Assembly (NCBI RefSeq): GCF_027580225.2
Contig: NC_073359.2
Coordinates: forward strand, 15,942,001 to 16,006,000
Reading direction: 5' to 3'
Source of the DNA: Misgurnus anguillicaudatus
Lineage: Eukaryota; Chordata; Actinopteri; Cypriniformes; Cobitidae
DNA: 64,000 nt
The notes beneath the pieces are model-generated. The model was given only the letters and a program-made list of their open reading frames with translations. It was not told the DNA's origin and did not search any database. This document shows, piece by piece, positions 35,963-48,925 of the stretch; position 1 is the stretch's first letter; every line of letters starts with the position of its first letter. A program made the position numbers and the translations under genes.

Positions 35963-37120
35963 TTTTATACAACAGTTCGATGGCACACGTTTGAAAAACG
36001 AAAACTAGAAAACAACAACGGAGTAATTTTAAAAGCCTCTTTGTTTGAGAAGTACTTCTTCCGCCACGGATTTGAGGGCGGCCAGAATGACAGGTAACAC
36101 TTTCGGCTGCTTTGAATCTCATATTAACTCAATGGACGGATTCGCCGTTTTTAAATATTACAATTTCTTGGTCACAAAGTGTAGTTTTAAGATTAGTTCA
36201 GTCGAGAATATATAAGTTTTATATTTAAATCTACAGTCGATTAGTAAAGATAGCGCCTGTTTGAACGTTTGCTTAATGAGATTCGGTACGTATAAGAACC
36301 AAAGCATGAGCAGACGTCAGTGTTCACTCGCCCCGCTGACCACCGCCCTCTTTGGGCTACATCTCTGACAGGGATTCCCTGGCTCTCATGTTGGCCTGAT
36401 GGTCAAAAATTAGATCAAATCACCAATATTTGGTGTCATGATGAAATTATTACTTGTTTTCTTATTCATATTTAGTGTCTTTTGTGTTGTTATTGTTTTG
36501 GTAAAAGTTATTCATCACCAATTCATCTTAATGCGATACGAGCACTCGATTATTATTAGACTTCGTTCTTGTCAGTACTATATAAAACTGTTTTTTATAA
36601 GTGTCAGAGAGACGTTTTTGCATGCTGCTTATAAATATACCAGTGGCGATATCTGATAACGTGTTTTAATAGTCACGTAGCGATTAAATAAATGATCAAT
36701 GTCCACATTTAAAAGCTGCGGTGCTTACGCGCAGTTCCACTGTGTTTTCCCGTTCAGCTCCAGAAGAAAAACCGAGTGTTTACATTTCTCTTTCCAAGTG
36801 TTAATCGTCCACACGATGTGACAAGACATTAATCCTATTAACTTTAACGTAACATCCAAGAGCACTGATCTTTGACGGAATAATAACTTCCGATTGGGGA
36901 TTCACAGACTGATTTATGAGCTAGTGAACTAATGAGACACACGGAGAGTGTTTAAAAACAGCGCGTCTGTGTTTTTCCATTCAGAGATGAGCCTGTTTAG
37001 GACCTCCATTCACTAGGTGGCGGAATGATACGAAAGGTGAAGCGGTTACTGTGCCGTTATCAGCACAATATCGCATAGCTCTTAGCCAATCAGATTCGAG
37101 AACCAGAAAGAACTGTTGTA
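35814..37120. mobile_element. 1.3-kb insertion inside the left arm of the 35460 element
   Basis: The uninterrupted right arm shows that this segment is an insertion. TAATTAA is present on both sides (35807-35813 and 37121-37127) and once at the matching place in the right arm. An 11-bp inverted repeat TACAACAGTTC (35968-35978) / GAACTGTTGTA (37110-37120) could mark the true ends of an internal element. A perfect palindrome occupies its left 149 bp. The short open frames have no recognisable domain. Family not recognised. Confidence 0.75.
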
Positions 37121-38831
37121 TAATTAATACTATTACTAAATAATGAGTTAATAATGATGTGCCCCAACAAGTAAAGCCACAGCACAACGATACATCTGCA
37201 AACCACCAGCCAATGATTTATCAATAATCAATGACCATCACTAGAGTCCACAAAAGCTACCCATCAAACACTGTTTCCAAAAACATTGCCAAAAACACAT
37301 CTCCACAACACACTACATTTAAACACAACATTTAAACATTTTAAAAATATAATATAAAATGAAATAATACAAAAAGAAGACTGATCAAAATTAGACAACA
37401 CGTTCAGATACCTCACAGATATCTGTGTTAATCTGGCACCTGTGCAAATACATAACACAAATGTACATTTTTAAGTCCAACCGTTTCAGTCTGTCAGTCG
37501 TACAAGTGAATGGTAACAAACTCTGATAGACAAAAAAACATGCACAGACAAATCCAAATTAAATCCTGCGGCTCGTGACGACACATCAATGTCCCAAGAC
37601 ACGAAACGATCGGTTTGTGTGAAAAACAAAACAGTATTTACCGTATATAATTTTTTTACCTCTATCCATTTTTTACACTATCCAGAGCAACACGTGCATT
37701 CAGTTCATCATCTTATTCATCTAATGTTTAATGGCGGGTTGCGAAACAACTTCATAAGTGCATACAGTCCCCTACTGTATTGGGTGCACGGCATGAGGGC
37801 GCATATAAACTATACGGGGCTCCCGATACAGTAGGTGGCGGTATGCACCTATAAAGTTGTTTCGCAACCCCCCATTAAACATTAGATGAATAAGACGGTG
37901 ATGTGAAAAATAAACAAAACGGTGATGTGAACGCACGTGTTGCTCTGGGGTTAGTGTTGTATTAGAGGTAAAAAATTATATAAATACTGTTTTGTTTTTC
38001 ACACAAACCGATCGTTTCGTGTCTTAGGACATTGATGTGTCGTCACGAGCTGCAGGGTTTAATTTTGATTTGTCTGTGCATGTTTTTTTTTCTCTATCAG
38101 AGTTTGTTACCATCCCATTTTTAAGGCTGACAGACTGAAACGGTTGGACTTGTAAATGTACATTTGTGTTATGTGTTAGCACAGATATCTGTGAGGTATC
38201 TGAACGTGTTGTCTAATTTTGATCAGTCTTCTTTTTCTATTATTTCATTTTATATTATTTTTTAATGTTTTAATGTTGTGTTTAAATGTAGTGTGTTATG
38301 GAAATGTGTTTTTGGCAATGTTTTTGGAAACAGTGTTTAATAAATAGCTTTTATAAACTCTAGTGATGGTTATTAATTAATAATTAGCTAATGATTTGCA
38401 AATATATCATTATGTTGTGACTTTACTTGTTGAGGCACATCATTATTAACTCATTATTAAGTAATTGTATTAATTAACACACTACTAATGCTGTAATTAA
38501 TAATGTATTCATGCATATTAGTTTACCTGTATTATAAGGCTTTGGATCATTGTGGTAATTAACAAATTAATTAACACTCTTAGTTCATAAAAGAAGTGAT
38601 GATGGAATTAATCCACAATTACATATTTAATTAATAATAATTCATATATGAACTAATATATTAACCAGACAGACTCTTCATTAGTTGCTAATGAGGCAAT
38701 CATTAATAAATAGCTAATGAATAGCTTAGATAATCATTAGTAATACATTAATTCAGTATTATCTGTGCATTAGTTAAGCATGAATTCATGATTATTAGTG
38801 CACCCTTATTGTAAAGTGTTACCAAAATGCC

Positions 38832-39809
38832 TGTTACGATAAATAAATAAATGGATAAGATCTTTAATAAGAAAACTTCTGTAATGCTGAAATCACTGCC
38901 AGCATCTCCAAGTTACATTTGTATTTGCCTTATCTTAATTATATTATATGAATAGGCCTATATTTCCTCTATATATTAATATTGTCATGGTCAATTAATT
39001 CAAGAAAAAATATCAGATGTACATCCAGTTGATGCATCTTATGGTGTTTTACCTTTAAGTCCATTTTAGATGTCAAGAATACCTTTGTTGTTTGCTTTTA
39101 TGCATTTCCCAGTCAACATGACTACAGTCTTAAGACTCCATATAGGGAGATTTATGAAAGTGGACAGGTTTCCGATCTCATCATCGAATTATCTTTAAGG
39201 TGTCCCTACCTTCGCCGCATTCCTCATTATACAGCACACATGAAGTAGAGATGACTTTCTCTTAACTGTGTCTAAATGGTGCTTGCGTTTTACTGTCTGT
39301 GGCCGAGGTGCGAAGCTGTGGCAAGATAATTAGCCACCTGTTTTCTGACACCATCTGCTTCTTGTCTGGGTTTTTCATCATTAAAAGCGCTAAGTTTATG
39401 GTCCGTACGCACCAATATAAGCGTATGTATGGAAAGTGGAGTGCAATTACTTAATTTATGTGGAGGTTGTGTTGTGGTTTTTGCAAAATGTTGTGATTTT
39501 TTTTATCAGCAGGTGATGTTAGCATGAAAATGATTATATGAGAGAATTAACATCAGTAGCTGGGGTACTACAGCGGCATATTATGCATAATTTATAATGT
39601 CCATAGTTTTTGTTTTTGCTACTATGGAAATCAATGGGTATTGTCAACTGTGTGCTTACTGTTCATCATCATTTATCAAAATGATGATTAAATGATGACA
39701 GAATTTAAATATTTCTGTGAAATATCCTTTCAAATAGCATGTGCATTTAATTCTTGCTTTAAAGCAGCAATAATATGTGAAAGTAAAAAGTAAAAAAAAT
39801 GTGACCCCT
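38832..39809. other. Unrecognised AT-rich sequence
   Basis: It follows the right target duplication of the 35460 element. I see no gene, terminal repeat or RNA gene, and no clear continuation of the helicase fragment. Confidence 0.5.
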
Positions 39810-41566
39810 GTATTTAACTCATCCCAGTGAGTAGTGAACACACCAGGCGCGGAGCTATGGTGGCCCGCCCAATCAGAAATGTAAAAAATACTACTCTGTA
39901 TAGTTAGACATGTATACTACTTTATGTGGTGTAATTTATCTATTGCATGTTATGTTAAAAACAGTAAAATTATAAGTAAGCCTGATAACTATTTAAAAAC
40001 TATTAAAGCAGTTGAATGTTGCTTTATAATGAAATATTCCCGAGCAGCTTTCAGCCATGATCACTTTGAGAACTTTTTTTTGCAAGCAAGTAGAAAACGT
40101 ATTTTGAATAACAACACGTTATAAATATGTGCTGCGCGCTTTCCTCTCAATAACATAAACACACAACAAATATGACAGCGGGGTAAAAAATATTAAGAAA
40201 ACATCTGATCATAGTGATGTTGTTTGATATAGCGATATAGCAGCACTATAAGTCACGCCACGTTTATTGCTACACTTTATACAATATAGCCTATTGCTTT
40301 TAAGCAACAAATAGCCTATCATAACAACCTATAAGCCTACTGTGTAATTGAGACATTAATTTAAGAAATGCATTAAAGCAGAAAGACGTAGGCTGCGGAA
40401 ATATAGTGGGTTCACTTCAATCCACACCAGTCCACAGACGTTCTTGGTTTGCTTCTTATTTATTAAATCGAGGCAATTGTTTGATCAAACATTGATTAAT
40501 ATTAAGATACAATTTATACAAAACGAAATTCACTTTAAAGAAAGTCTTTCTACAAAACAAACCTCACAAAATCGCCATTACGGGCTATGGCGAATTCCTG
40601 TCGGGCTAAAAAAAATGATGCGCCTTGGCCGTCGGGCGGAGGAAAAAATATTGTAATGTGTTTGCATTCTCTCAGATTTAGTTAAGTAATTATGTTGTAT
40701 GTAATTCGGCGTCATCTTGTTAGCCATTACTATCCTCACTAACAAGTGAAACTGTCAGGAAATGAAGTGAAAGCATTAAATCCATTATTCCTTTCGTTCA
40801 CGTCTGATATGCGCGCTCCTCGGCTCCGCTCTTCACGAGTAGGCTTGCTCTTGTGCTCATCAAAAAGTATATTAAATGTTTATTTATTTGTCATTTCGTT
40901 TAACCCCAGAGTCTAACATTATTCTAGCAATTCCCTTTTTCTTTCTTTATTTAGTAAGTTAACTTAAATATATGAGAACGAAAATATATTTTTAGTGATT
41001 TGCATGAAGAGAATATGATGTTAGAAGCTTCATTTTAAGCATTTAGTAGCCGTATTTATTTAAACACTTTAATAGGTTATTTAAAAAAGTATAAGGTTTT
41101 TTTGGGATCATTTATATTTCCTGTCACTGTGTGCAGGTTCTTTTTTGTAGGCTATGAGAGCCCAATATTTTTTTTACCAAAAAGGCTTAACAAATGTCAC
41201 GTTGCATTACAATTTAAAGTATCAATAATGTCAAAAATGTGACGTGCAGTTCGGGTGTGTGTGTATGCTGTTTTAATTAGTGTTCTGAAGTTTTGACGAA
41301 TTTTATAGACTTGTTATAGTTTCTTATTCAAAAGTGACACCCATAGATTCAGGCCCACCCGGACTTAATCCATGCCCACCCATATGTCACGTTCTGCATC
41401 CGCCACTGGAACACACTCACTGCATGTCAGGAACACACACACAAACCTGGAGCACTGGGCAGCTATCCCTTCCGTGCCGGGGGAACATTTGGGGTTAAGG
41501 TGCCTTGCTCAAGGGCACCTCAGTCGCTGCCTACCGGCTTTGACACTCAAACCGGCAACTCTGAAT
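39810..41566. repeat. tRNA-derived dispersed repeat, split by a hAT-type insertion
   Basis: The pieces 39810-39843 and 41409-41566 join into one known type of fish repeat (CCCAGTGAGTAGTGAACACAC, then TGCCTTGCTCAAGGGCACC and CTCAAACCGGCAACTC). In intact copies this repeat continues to a tRNA-like A box; here it ends near the B-box relic. It is the target of the 39844-41408 insertion. Confidence 0.6.
39844..41408. mobile_element. hAT-type element with 8-bp duplication GAACACAC
   Basis: The exact direct repeat GAACACAC is at 39836-39843 and 41409-41416. The termini are CAGGCGCGGAGC on the left and, read inward from the right, CAGTGGCGGATGC; CAG...GCGGA is shared, and CAG is a usual hAT start. 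It is 1565 bp long. No transposase domain is recognisable, so it is non-autonomous or decayed. Confidence 0.78.
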
Positions 41567-41615
41567 GAATATCTTAAAATAAAAAATTTAACAAATAAGC
41601 TGATATTATGAAGGG

Positions 41616-43078
<1,463 letters not shown>

Positions 43079-43103
43079 ATATATATATATATATATATAT
43101 ATA

Positions 43104-43424
43104 GGGGACAGCGGGGCACAACCTAACGCTTTTTGACATTGGCTGTACCATTAAAAAAGATTCAGTTAGATTAATAATTTTTTTACACAATCGACACACA
43201 AATCTCTGCTACAAATGAACACTTAAAGTTTGTTGTGGGACTTACCATTATCGTACAGTTACACCGAAAGTGACAGAAGTGCAAACGTTACAACTTACCC
43301 CAAGGGGGGGGGGGTAATTGTAACAAAGAGAGGGTTTGTTGTTACACCTGCTAGAAAATTTTACTTTAACACAGATGACTCAATAAAATTCTGTCTATAT
43401 AATAAAGGTCAAAAATTGTTTGTA
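43104..43424. other. Unassigned repeat-like sequence
   Basis: It starts GGGGACAGCGGGGCACAACC and contains a poly-G tract (about 43304-43313) in CTTACCCCAAGG context. A partly complementary GTTACCCCGCTGC lies near 45963-45975, so it may be one end of an element interrupted by the next two insertions. Not resolved. Confidence 0.35.
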
Positions 43425-43426
43425 TA

Positions 43427-44552
43427 CACTCACCGGCCACTTTATTAGGTACACCTTACTAATACCGGGTTAGACCCCCCTTTGCCTTCAGAACTGCCTT
43501 AATCCTTCGTGGCACAGATTCAACAAGGTACTGGAAACATTCCTCAGAGATTTTGGTCCATATTGATATGATAACATCACGCAGTTGCTGCAGATTTGTC
43601 GGCTGCACATCCAGGGCATGAAGCTCCCGTTCCACCACATCCCAAAGATGCTCCATTGGATTGAGATCTGGTGACTGTGGGGGCCATTTGAGTACAGTGA
43701 ACTCATTGTAATGTTCAAGAAACCAGTCTGAGATGATTTACGCTTTATGACATGGCGCGTTATCCTGCTGGAAGTAGCCATTAGAGGATGGGTACACTGT
43801 GGTCATAAAGGGATGAACATGGTCAGAAACAATACACAATGCTCAATTGTTACTAATGGGCCCAAAGTGTGCCAAGAAAATATCCCCCACACCAATACAC
43901 CACCACCTCCAGCATGAACTGTTGATACAAGGCAGGATGGATCCATGCTTTCATGTTGTTTCACAATTCTGACTCCACCATCTGAATGTCGCAGTAGAAA
44001 TCAAGACTCATCAGACCAGGCAACGTTTTTCCAATCTTCTATTGTCCAATTTTGGTGAGCCTGTGTGAATTGTAGCCTTAGTTTCCTATTCTTTGCTGTC
44101 AGGAGTGGCACCCTTGTGGTCAGTGTGGTCTTCTGCTTCTGTAGCCCATATGCCTCAAGGTTCAACGTGTTGTGCATTCAGAGATGCTCTTCTGTGTATC
44201 TCGGTTGTAACGAGTGGTTATTTGAGATACTGTTACCTTTCTATCAGCTCGAACCAGGCTGGCCATTCTTCTCTGACCTTTGGCATCAACAAGGCATTTG
44301 CGCCCACAGAACTGTAGATCTGCAGTTTCTGAAATTCAGACCAGCCCGTCTGGCACCAACAACCAGGCCACTTTCAAAGTCACTTAAATCACCTTTCTTC
44401 CCCATTCAGACGCTCGGTTTGAACTGCAGCAGATCATATTGACCATGTCTACATGCCTAAGTGCATTGAGTTGCTGCCATGTGATTGGCTGATTAGAAAT
44501 TTGCATTAACGCGTAGTTGGAAAGGTGTACCTAATAAAATGGCCGGTGAGTG
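43427..44552 (-). mobile_element. Tc1/mariner-type element, degenerate
   Basis: The ends are CACTCACCGGCCACTTTATT and its complement, each next to a TA target dinucleotide (43425-43426, 44553-44554). The transposase reads on the minus strand but is broken into short frames with an internal deletion, so it is inactive. The termini and coding remnant match a very common fish Tc1-like family. Confidence 0.9.
43459..43656 (-). pseudogene. Tc1-like transposase C-terminal fragment
   Basis: A 65-aa frame beginning MEHLWDVVERELHALDVQP. The MEHLW block corresponds to the conserved (N)P-I-E-x-L-W motif of DD34E transposases, which holds the last catalytic Glu; the end RRIKAVLKAKGG is the usual C-terminal tail. 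The N-terminal helix-turn-helix and the first two Asp motifs lie upstream in other frames or are lost. Its role would have been cut-and-paste transposition at TA sites; this copy cannot work. Confidence 0.85.
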
Positions 44553-44781
44553 TATATCTGCCTATAATAGATAGATATCAACACATTCATTCATCCATCC
44601 ATGATCCTGATGTTTGAAAACCAATGTTGATATTTGAAATCACCTAAACAAACACTCCCCTACCCCAATAGAATCTGGAACTTCTGTTGATAGACCCGCC
44701 CCACACATACGCAACCCGGCAAGGATGTCGGTTAGTAGACACGCTCCTTACTGCTAATTGCTAATTGTCAGTTACTTTTAA

Positions 44782-45909
44782 AGACACACTATGCAGTTAT
44801 TTTACCTTAATATAACAGCTTCAAAGTAATTTCGGTGGTAAACAAAGTCATAGTAAGGCAAATCATCCTCCTGTTGAAGCTCGGGGAGGATGCCGCTACC
44901 AAAACCAGCAATGCAAGCTTGAGAGAACCGTCCCTGACAAATCTCACGAGAATCACGACTTGCTTTACAGCAACGACGTCACACACGTTAGGCTTGTTCG
45001 ACTTCGTGTGGCGCTGCAAGAACCGACCGCCGGATGACGTCAAAGTACAAAGTACCGCGAGAATGATCCGAGACGGCACTTTGACGTCATCCGGCGGTCG
45101 GTTCTTGCAGCGCTGCATGAAGTCGATCAAGCCTATAACAACAACTGCATGCGCGAATTTGAGACGTGAGGCTAAACGATTTAAAAGTTAAGAAAGCGCG
45201 TTCGAAAGTGAGTAGGAAAAGGAAAAGAGAATCTGACCGCGTTAGGAACCGGACAAGAGTCCCACTCGGTCAGGTTTTTACTCGTTGGCGTGAGCTAAAA
45301 GACAGCACTGGAGGGATGCTGATCTGGCGATCTTGTTGATGGACTAGTAAGTAAATCTCTCATTTATAAACTTGTTTGCGGTCTATGTTGTATGTTGTTG
45401 CGCTTGCTTGTAATATGTCATGCGATTATTATGACAACAGTTGTCAATATCTCACATAATTATCAGGACATAAATAAGCCTAGAGGTTGTAAATAGTGTA
45501 AACATGCACAATTTGCCAACTATTATGATAAATAGCAATAATCATGTATAGTGACATTATAACGAACAATGTTATGAGATAATGCAACGTACACAATTAA
45601 CTTTGTCATGGCATTTTGTAATGTTTATTTGTGATTTAGCTGCAATCATGTAAAAACATTATAAGCTAGCAAACGCGGTACTTTACTATTATAAGCACTC
45701 TACACTTGGAATAAACTTCTTATTATCCTATTACCATCATCTGTAATTTAGTAGACTATGCAGTAGCCTAATATTTGTATGAAATTGTAAAGCATTACCT
45801 GGTCATTATCTTTGTAGTACTAGAGTGGGAAATTACGACAGTTGCAAGTATTCTCCAGCGACTCTAGGGGTCACTGTTTGACAAAAATGCCGAATTGCAT
45901 AGAGCGGCT
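44782..45909. mobile_element. TTAA-flanked non-autonomous element
   Basis: TTAA is at 44778-44781 and 45910-45913. The termini are AGACACACTATGCAGTT on the left and AGCCGCTCTATGCAATT read from the right, an imperfect inverted repeat. 1128 bp, with an internal palindrome (44990-45134). The coding-looking frames in the palindrome have no known domain. The TTAA target fits Kolobok or piggyBac groups. Confidence 0.6.
44990..45134. repeat. Palindrome with a CRE-type TGACGTCA in each arm
   Basis: Arms 44990-45047 and 45076-45134 are complementary over about 57 bp with few mismatches (AAGAACCGACCGCCGGATG and its complement). Each arm carries TGACGTCA, the full CREB/ATF palindrome. The loop is about 28 bp. 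Whether the sites act is unknown. Confidence 0.8.
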
Positions 45910-46046
45910 TTAAATTGTTTTCATTATCAATTTATACTGGAGGCTTAGTTGTAACACTCTGTTACCCCGCTGCTTAAAAATGTTTTTAATCCCAGCTATC
46001 GGTTACTAAGAGTTGCTGACATGTTTCAAAATGGTGTTATGTTTTA

Positions 46047-46617
46047 GGGCGCACTCACATTATCTAAACAAAACCAAACCATGCCCCAGCGCGATTGTCA
46101 CCCCGCTCTATTCCCCCAGGTGCACGCACTCACACTGTACTTTTTATCAATCCGAGTCCGGGCGCGCTTTCGTCATTAAGATGCGATTGTTTTGAAAAAG
46201 GCAGGAAGTAAAGCTCTCTCTTAACACTGGAACCCACCGTAATGATAAGTCTGTGTTTTTTTATTTGGAGTCGTTTGGTGCCCGATTACAGACAGCCCTC
46301 TCACATGTCATCATATTGCTTAGTTGATCTGTCACGTCTGCAGCTCAGACATTCACGTAACCCCGCTGCTCACATCAAAAGGTTTTTATCTTGTTTTCAC
46401 CTTTTGAATCGCTTAGGCGTGATTACGCTCACACCACAGCCTTCCACGCCTGAGCCCAAGTAAACCGCCCTCCGGCCCACCTCTGTAACCCGACCGGGGC
46501 GCGATTAACCAATCCGCGCCCGGGCCCGAAACAGAGTGATCACACTAGTCAAACAAACCAGACTTTGGGGTCAAACGCGCCCGAGCGCGGTTTGGTTTGG
46601 ATAGTGTGAGTGCGCCC
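46047..46617. mobile_element. GGGCGCACTCACA inverted-repeat element
   Basis: Left GGGCGCACTCACATTATC, right GATAGTGTGAGTGCGCCC; the arms extend with AAACCAAACC-type motifs and CGCGCCCGGGC-rich sequence. 571 bp, non-coding. No clear target duplication. Confidence 0.7.
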
Positions 46618-46799
46618 ATAGGTAACAAGACAGTGAGTAAAATAATATAAGGTTGGATTTAGACAAAGAAATTTACTTTTATGCCTCCAAAACCCTTTTT
46701 GTTCAATATCTTAACCAAAACACATCCAAACTTTTCACAAATTCACAGATCATCATCTTTTTTTTGGGGGGGGGGGGTTCCAGTTTGCATATTTGGCCC

Positions 46800-47307
46800 C
46801 TACGCTAATAGAATTCTGTTTTTCTCTCCCTGTCTCGTCCTCGACCCCGAGGACAATGAGACAAACAGACCCAGTTCCTGTTGCTGAGAAGGTCATCACA
46901 ACACTGATCTACTGGCTGTCCTTCAACGTGATGCCCAGCCGATGGGCGTCCAACGACCACCGGCTGAACCAGTTTAATCCGCTTACCCGCTTCCTATATA
47001 TATATATATATATTAATTGCTCCCAAGGGTTTTTTGTCCTTCTAGGAGTTTTTCCCACTGGGTTTTCTCCTAGGGGTTTTTTCGTCCCCAGGAGAGTCAG
47101 CCAACTTTGGCTTAACTTAGCATTTTATTGTATATGTTACATTATTACTACGCTCGCTTGTACGGTTTATCCTTAGCCGCAATATTCTACTTCTTATATT
47201 ATCTATTGATTTTCTGTGTTCTCCCCTACATTTACTCATGTAAAGCTGCTTTGCAACCATTAACAATTGTAAAAAGCACTATATAAATAAAATTGAATTG
47301 AATTGTG
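46800..47307 (+). mobile_element. LINE 3' end with ATTGA-type tail
   Basis: The stretch up to about 46990 looks like the end of a LINE (GTCCTCGACCCCGAGGACAA, CTGTCCTTCAACGTGATGCC). It is followed by TA repeats and the CTCCTAGGGGTTTTTTCG-type 3' UTR, and by AGCACTATATAAATAAAATTG with tandem AATTG at 47287-47306. Tails of this kind are typical of L2-like fish LINEs. Only the 3' end is present (5' truncation); no reverse transcriptase is readable. Confidence 0.7.
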
Positions 47308-48684
47308 TTTCTCACACTGCAGGCCATAACCAAAATAAGCTTGTTTTAATTATTATTATTATTTTTGCTTCATGCTAATTTTATGAATCATTTCTATTAA
47401 GTAAAATGTCCTCAAAATATGGTGAGTATGACCCAGCCTATGAAATTCAGGCTAAAGTCTCATAATCTAATAATGAGATCAGGAGCATTACAGTTTGATT
47501 TCAATTATTGATTTCAATCTTTGTCATTAAATCAGTCAATATTAAAGATATTAACATATATTTTCGCTGACATTAACAATTTTTAACAATACATAATGTT
47601 TATAACATTAAATATTGATGTGTTAATGTTTGCTAACAGGATAAATTTGTAAAATTAAAATATATAAAATTTAATAATATCATATAAAAAATCTGATAAA
47701 ATCATACATTTTTGATTATTACTTCTAAAAACATATTACGACCATTATAAATTAAAGTAACTTTAACATACTTATTATGTGTTTGTGAAATTCATGTAGT
47801 GTACAAAATGCATTTTGTGGGCCTTTTATCATTTTCTTTTACAAAGCAATTGGTTAAACTTATCTTTTCCTCTTCAGAAGAAGTGTTAGATAAATCAAAT
47901 CCAAGCAAAAATAACTCTCACACGGGTCTTGAATGCATCCAGCGATTTATGTTTTTTTTTACAATACTTTATATTGTCGAGAGAGCGTGACTCAGAAGTC
48001 AGAAGTCACATCAAGGAAGCATAAAAGAGAAATGGAAAGAGACAGAGCAGGCAATTTTAAATTTCAAGGGCAGCATAGAAAGGCAATTTAAGATCTTTTG
48101 TCATTACCAATGCATGAAGCATGACGCAAGAAGTGCGCTTCCAGGATCCATCCGCCATGTTTTACAACAGTGTCAAACTAATTGGCATTGGACCATTGTC
48201 TGGCATTTGCTACTGGAGACACATATTGCATTCCTTTATTCAGCCTGGAATTGGCTGGCGCTCGAGGTAGATGCCAAAAACTTCACAGGGCACTGGCTTT
48301 GATAACCTTTACCTGGATGATGGTTCACCTTTTGTTGGTGCTGCTCAAATGTCCTCACTAAAGTGATTTCCAATTTAAAAAGGGCCCAGAGAAAACAGTC
48401 CGGGTTAGAAAAGGAGAATCTACGGTGTGGATATTTCTTATCTGACAGCTTCGCAATGATGTATCGATCAAATGCACTGATAAAGGTAGCTTAGCCCAAT
48501 ACAAAGTCAGGCTGGACTATGAGGTGAAAATTGAGGGTGTATTCAAATGTCAGTAAAAATCATTCCCAGACATGTCAGCATGACAGCAGATTAATCACGA
48601 TATTCCTTATGGAAATAAGCTTTGCTTTAAAATCTAGTTAGCTGCCTCTTTAAATGGTATTATAGGGTGCACTGTCAGAAAAAA
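47308..48684. other. Unrecognised sequence
   Basis: AT-rich to 47990, then a more balanced stretch (48000-48560). No domain, terminal repeat or RNA gene was found. Confidence 0.5.
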
Positions 48685-48800
48685 GGTTACAAATCCTAAG
48701 GTTACACTTTGTACCTTTACAGATATACATACAATGTTGTACCTTTTTGGGTACATTTCTGTTTCTTACTCTAAAGGTACAGATACCTGTTTTGTACTCC
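48685..48800. repeat. GTACC-rich repeat fragment
   Basis: Recurrent TTGTACCTTT, GGGTACATTT and AAAGGTACAGAT motifs, related to 35023-35108 and 62748-62953. Non-coding. Confidence 0.5.
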
Positions 48801-48925
48801 TAAAATTAAACAGGTAAAAAAAATTATTTAAGAAAAACACCATCGTTTTCAGTACTTTTACAATGTTCTTCCCTCAACTTAGACAAATTAATACATACCT
48901 CTCCTTTCTCAATGCGTGCACTTAA

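Larger units (their letters stand above)
35460..38823. mobile_element. Long-inverted-repeat DNA element with 8-bp target duplication
   Basis: The ends are GGTAACACTTTACAATAAGG and its exact complement. The flanks are a perfect 8-bp direct repeat AAAATGCC (35452-35459 and 38824-38831). Each arm is about 1 kb: the left arm is 35460-35813 plus 37121-37765, the right arm 37838-38823, around a loop of about 70 bp that contains a further small palindrome (CCTACTGTA / TACAGTAGG). No transposase is present. An 8-bp duplication fits hAT-type mobilisation, but these termini are not classical hAT ends, so the superfamily is left open. Confidence 0.85.

Noticed and set aside
36438..36656. Hydrophobic 72-aa frame (membrane-protein-like start)
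   Set aside because: It lies inside the 1.3-kb insertion in AT-rich sequence, where hydrophobic frames arise by chance; no support from family or context.
44835..45191. 118-aa and 107-aa frames on opposite strands in the CRE palindrome region
   Set aside because: They mirror one another because the sequence is palindromic; no recognised domain.
43104..45985. A larger element with GGGGACAGCGGGGCA and TTACCCCGCTGC ends enclosing the Tc1-like and TTAA elements
   Set aside because: The end similarity is short and no target duplication was found; left as an unassigned repeat-like stretch.
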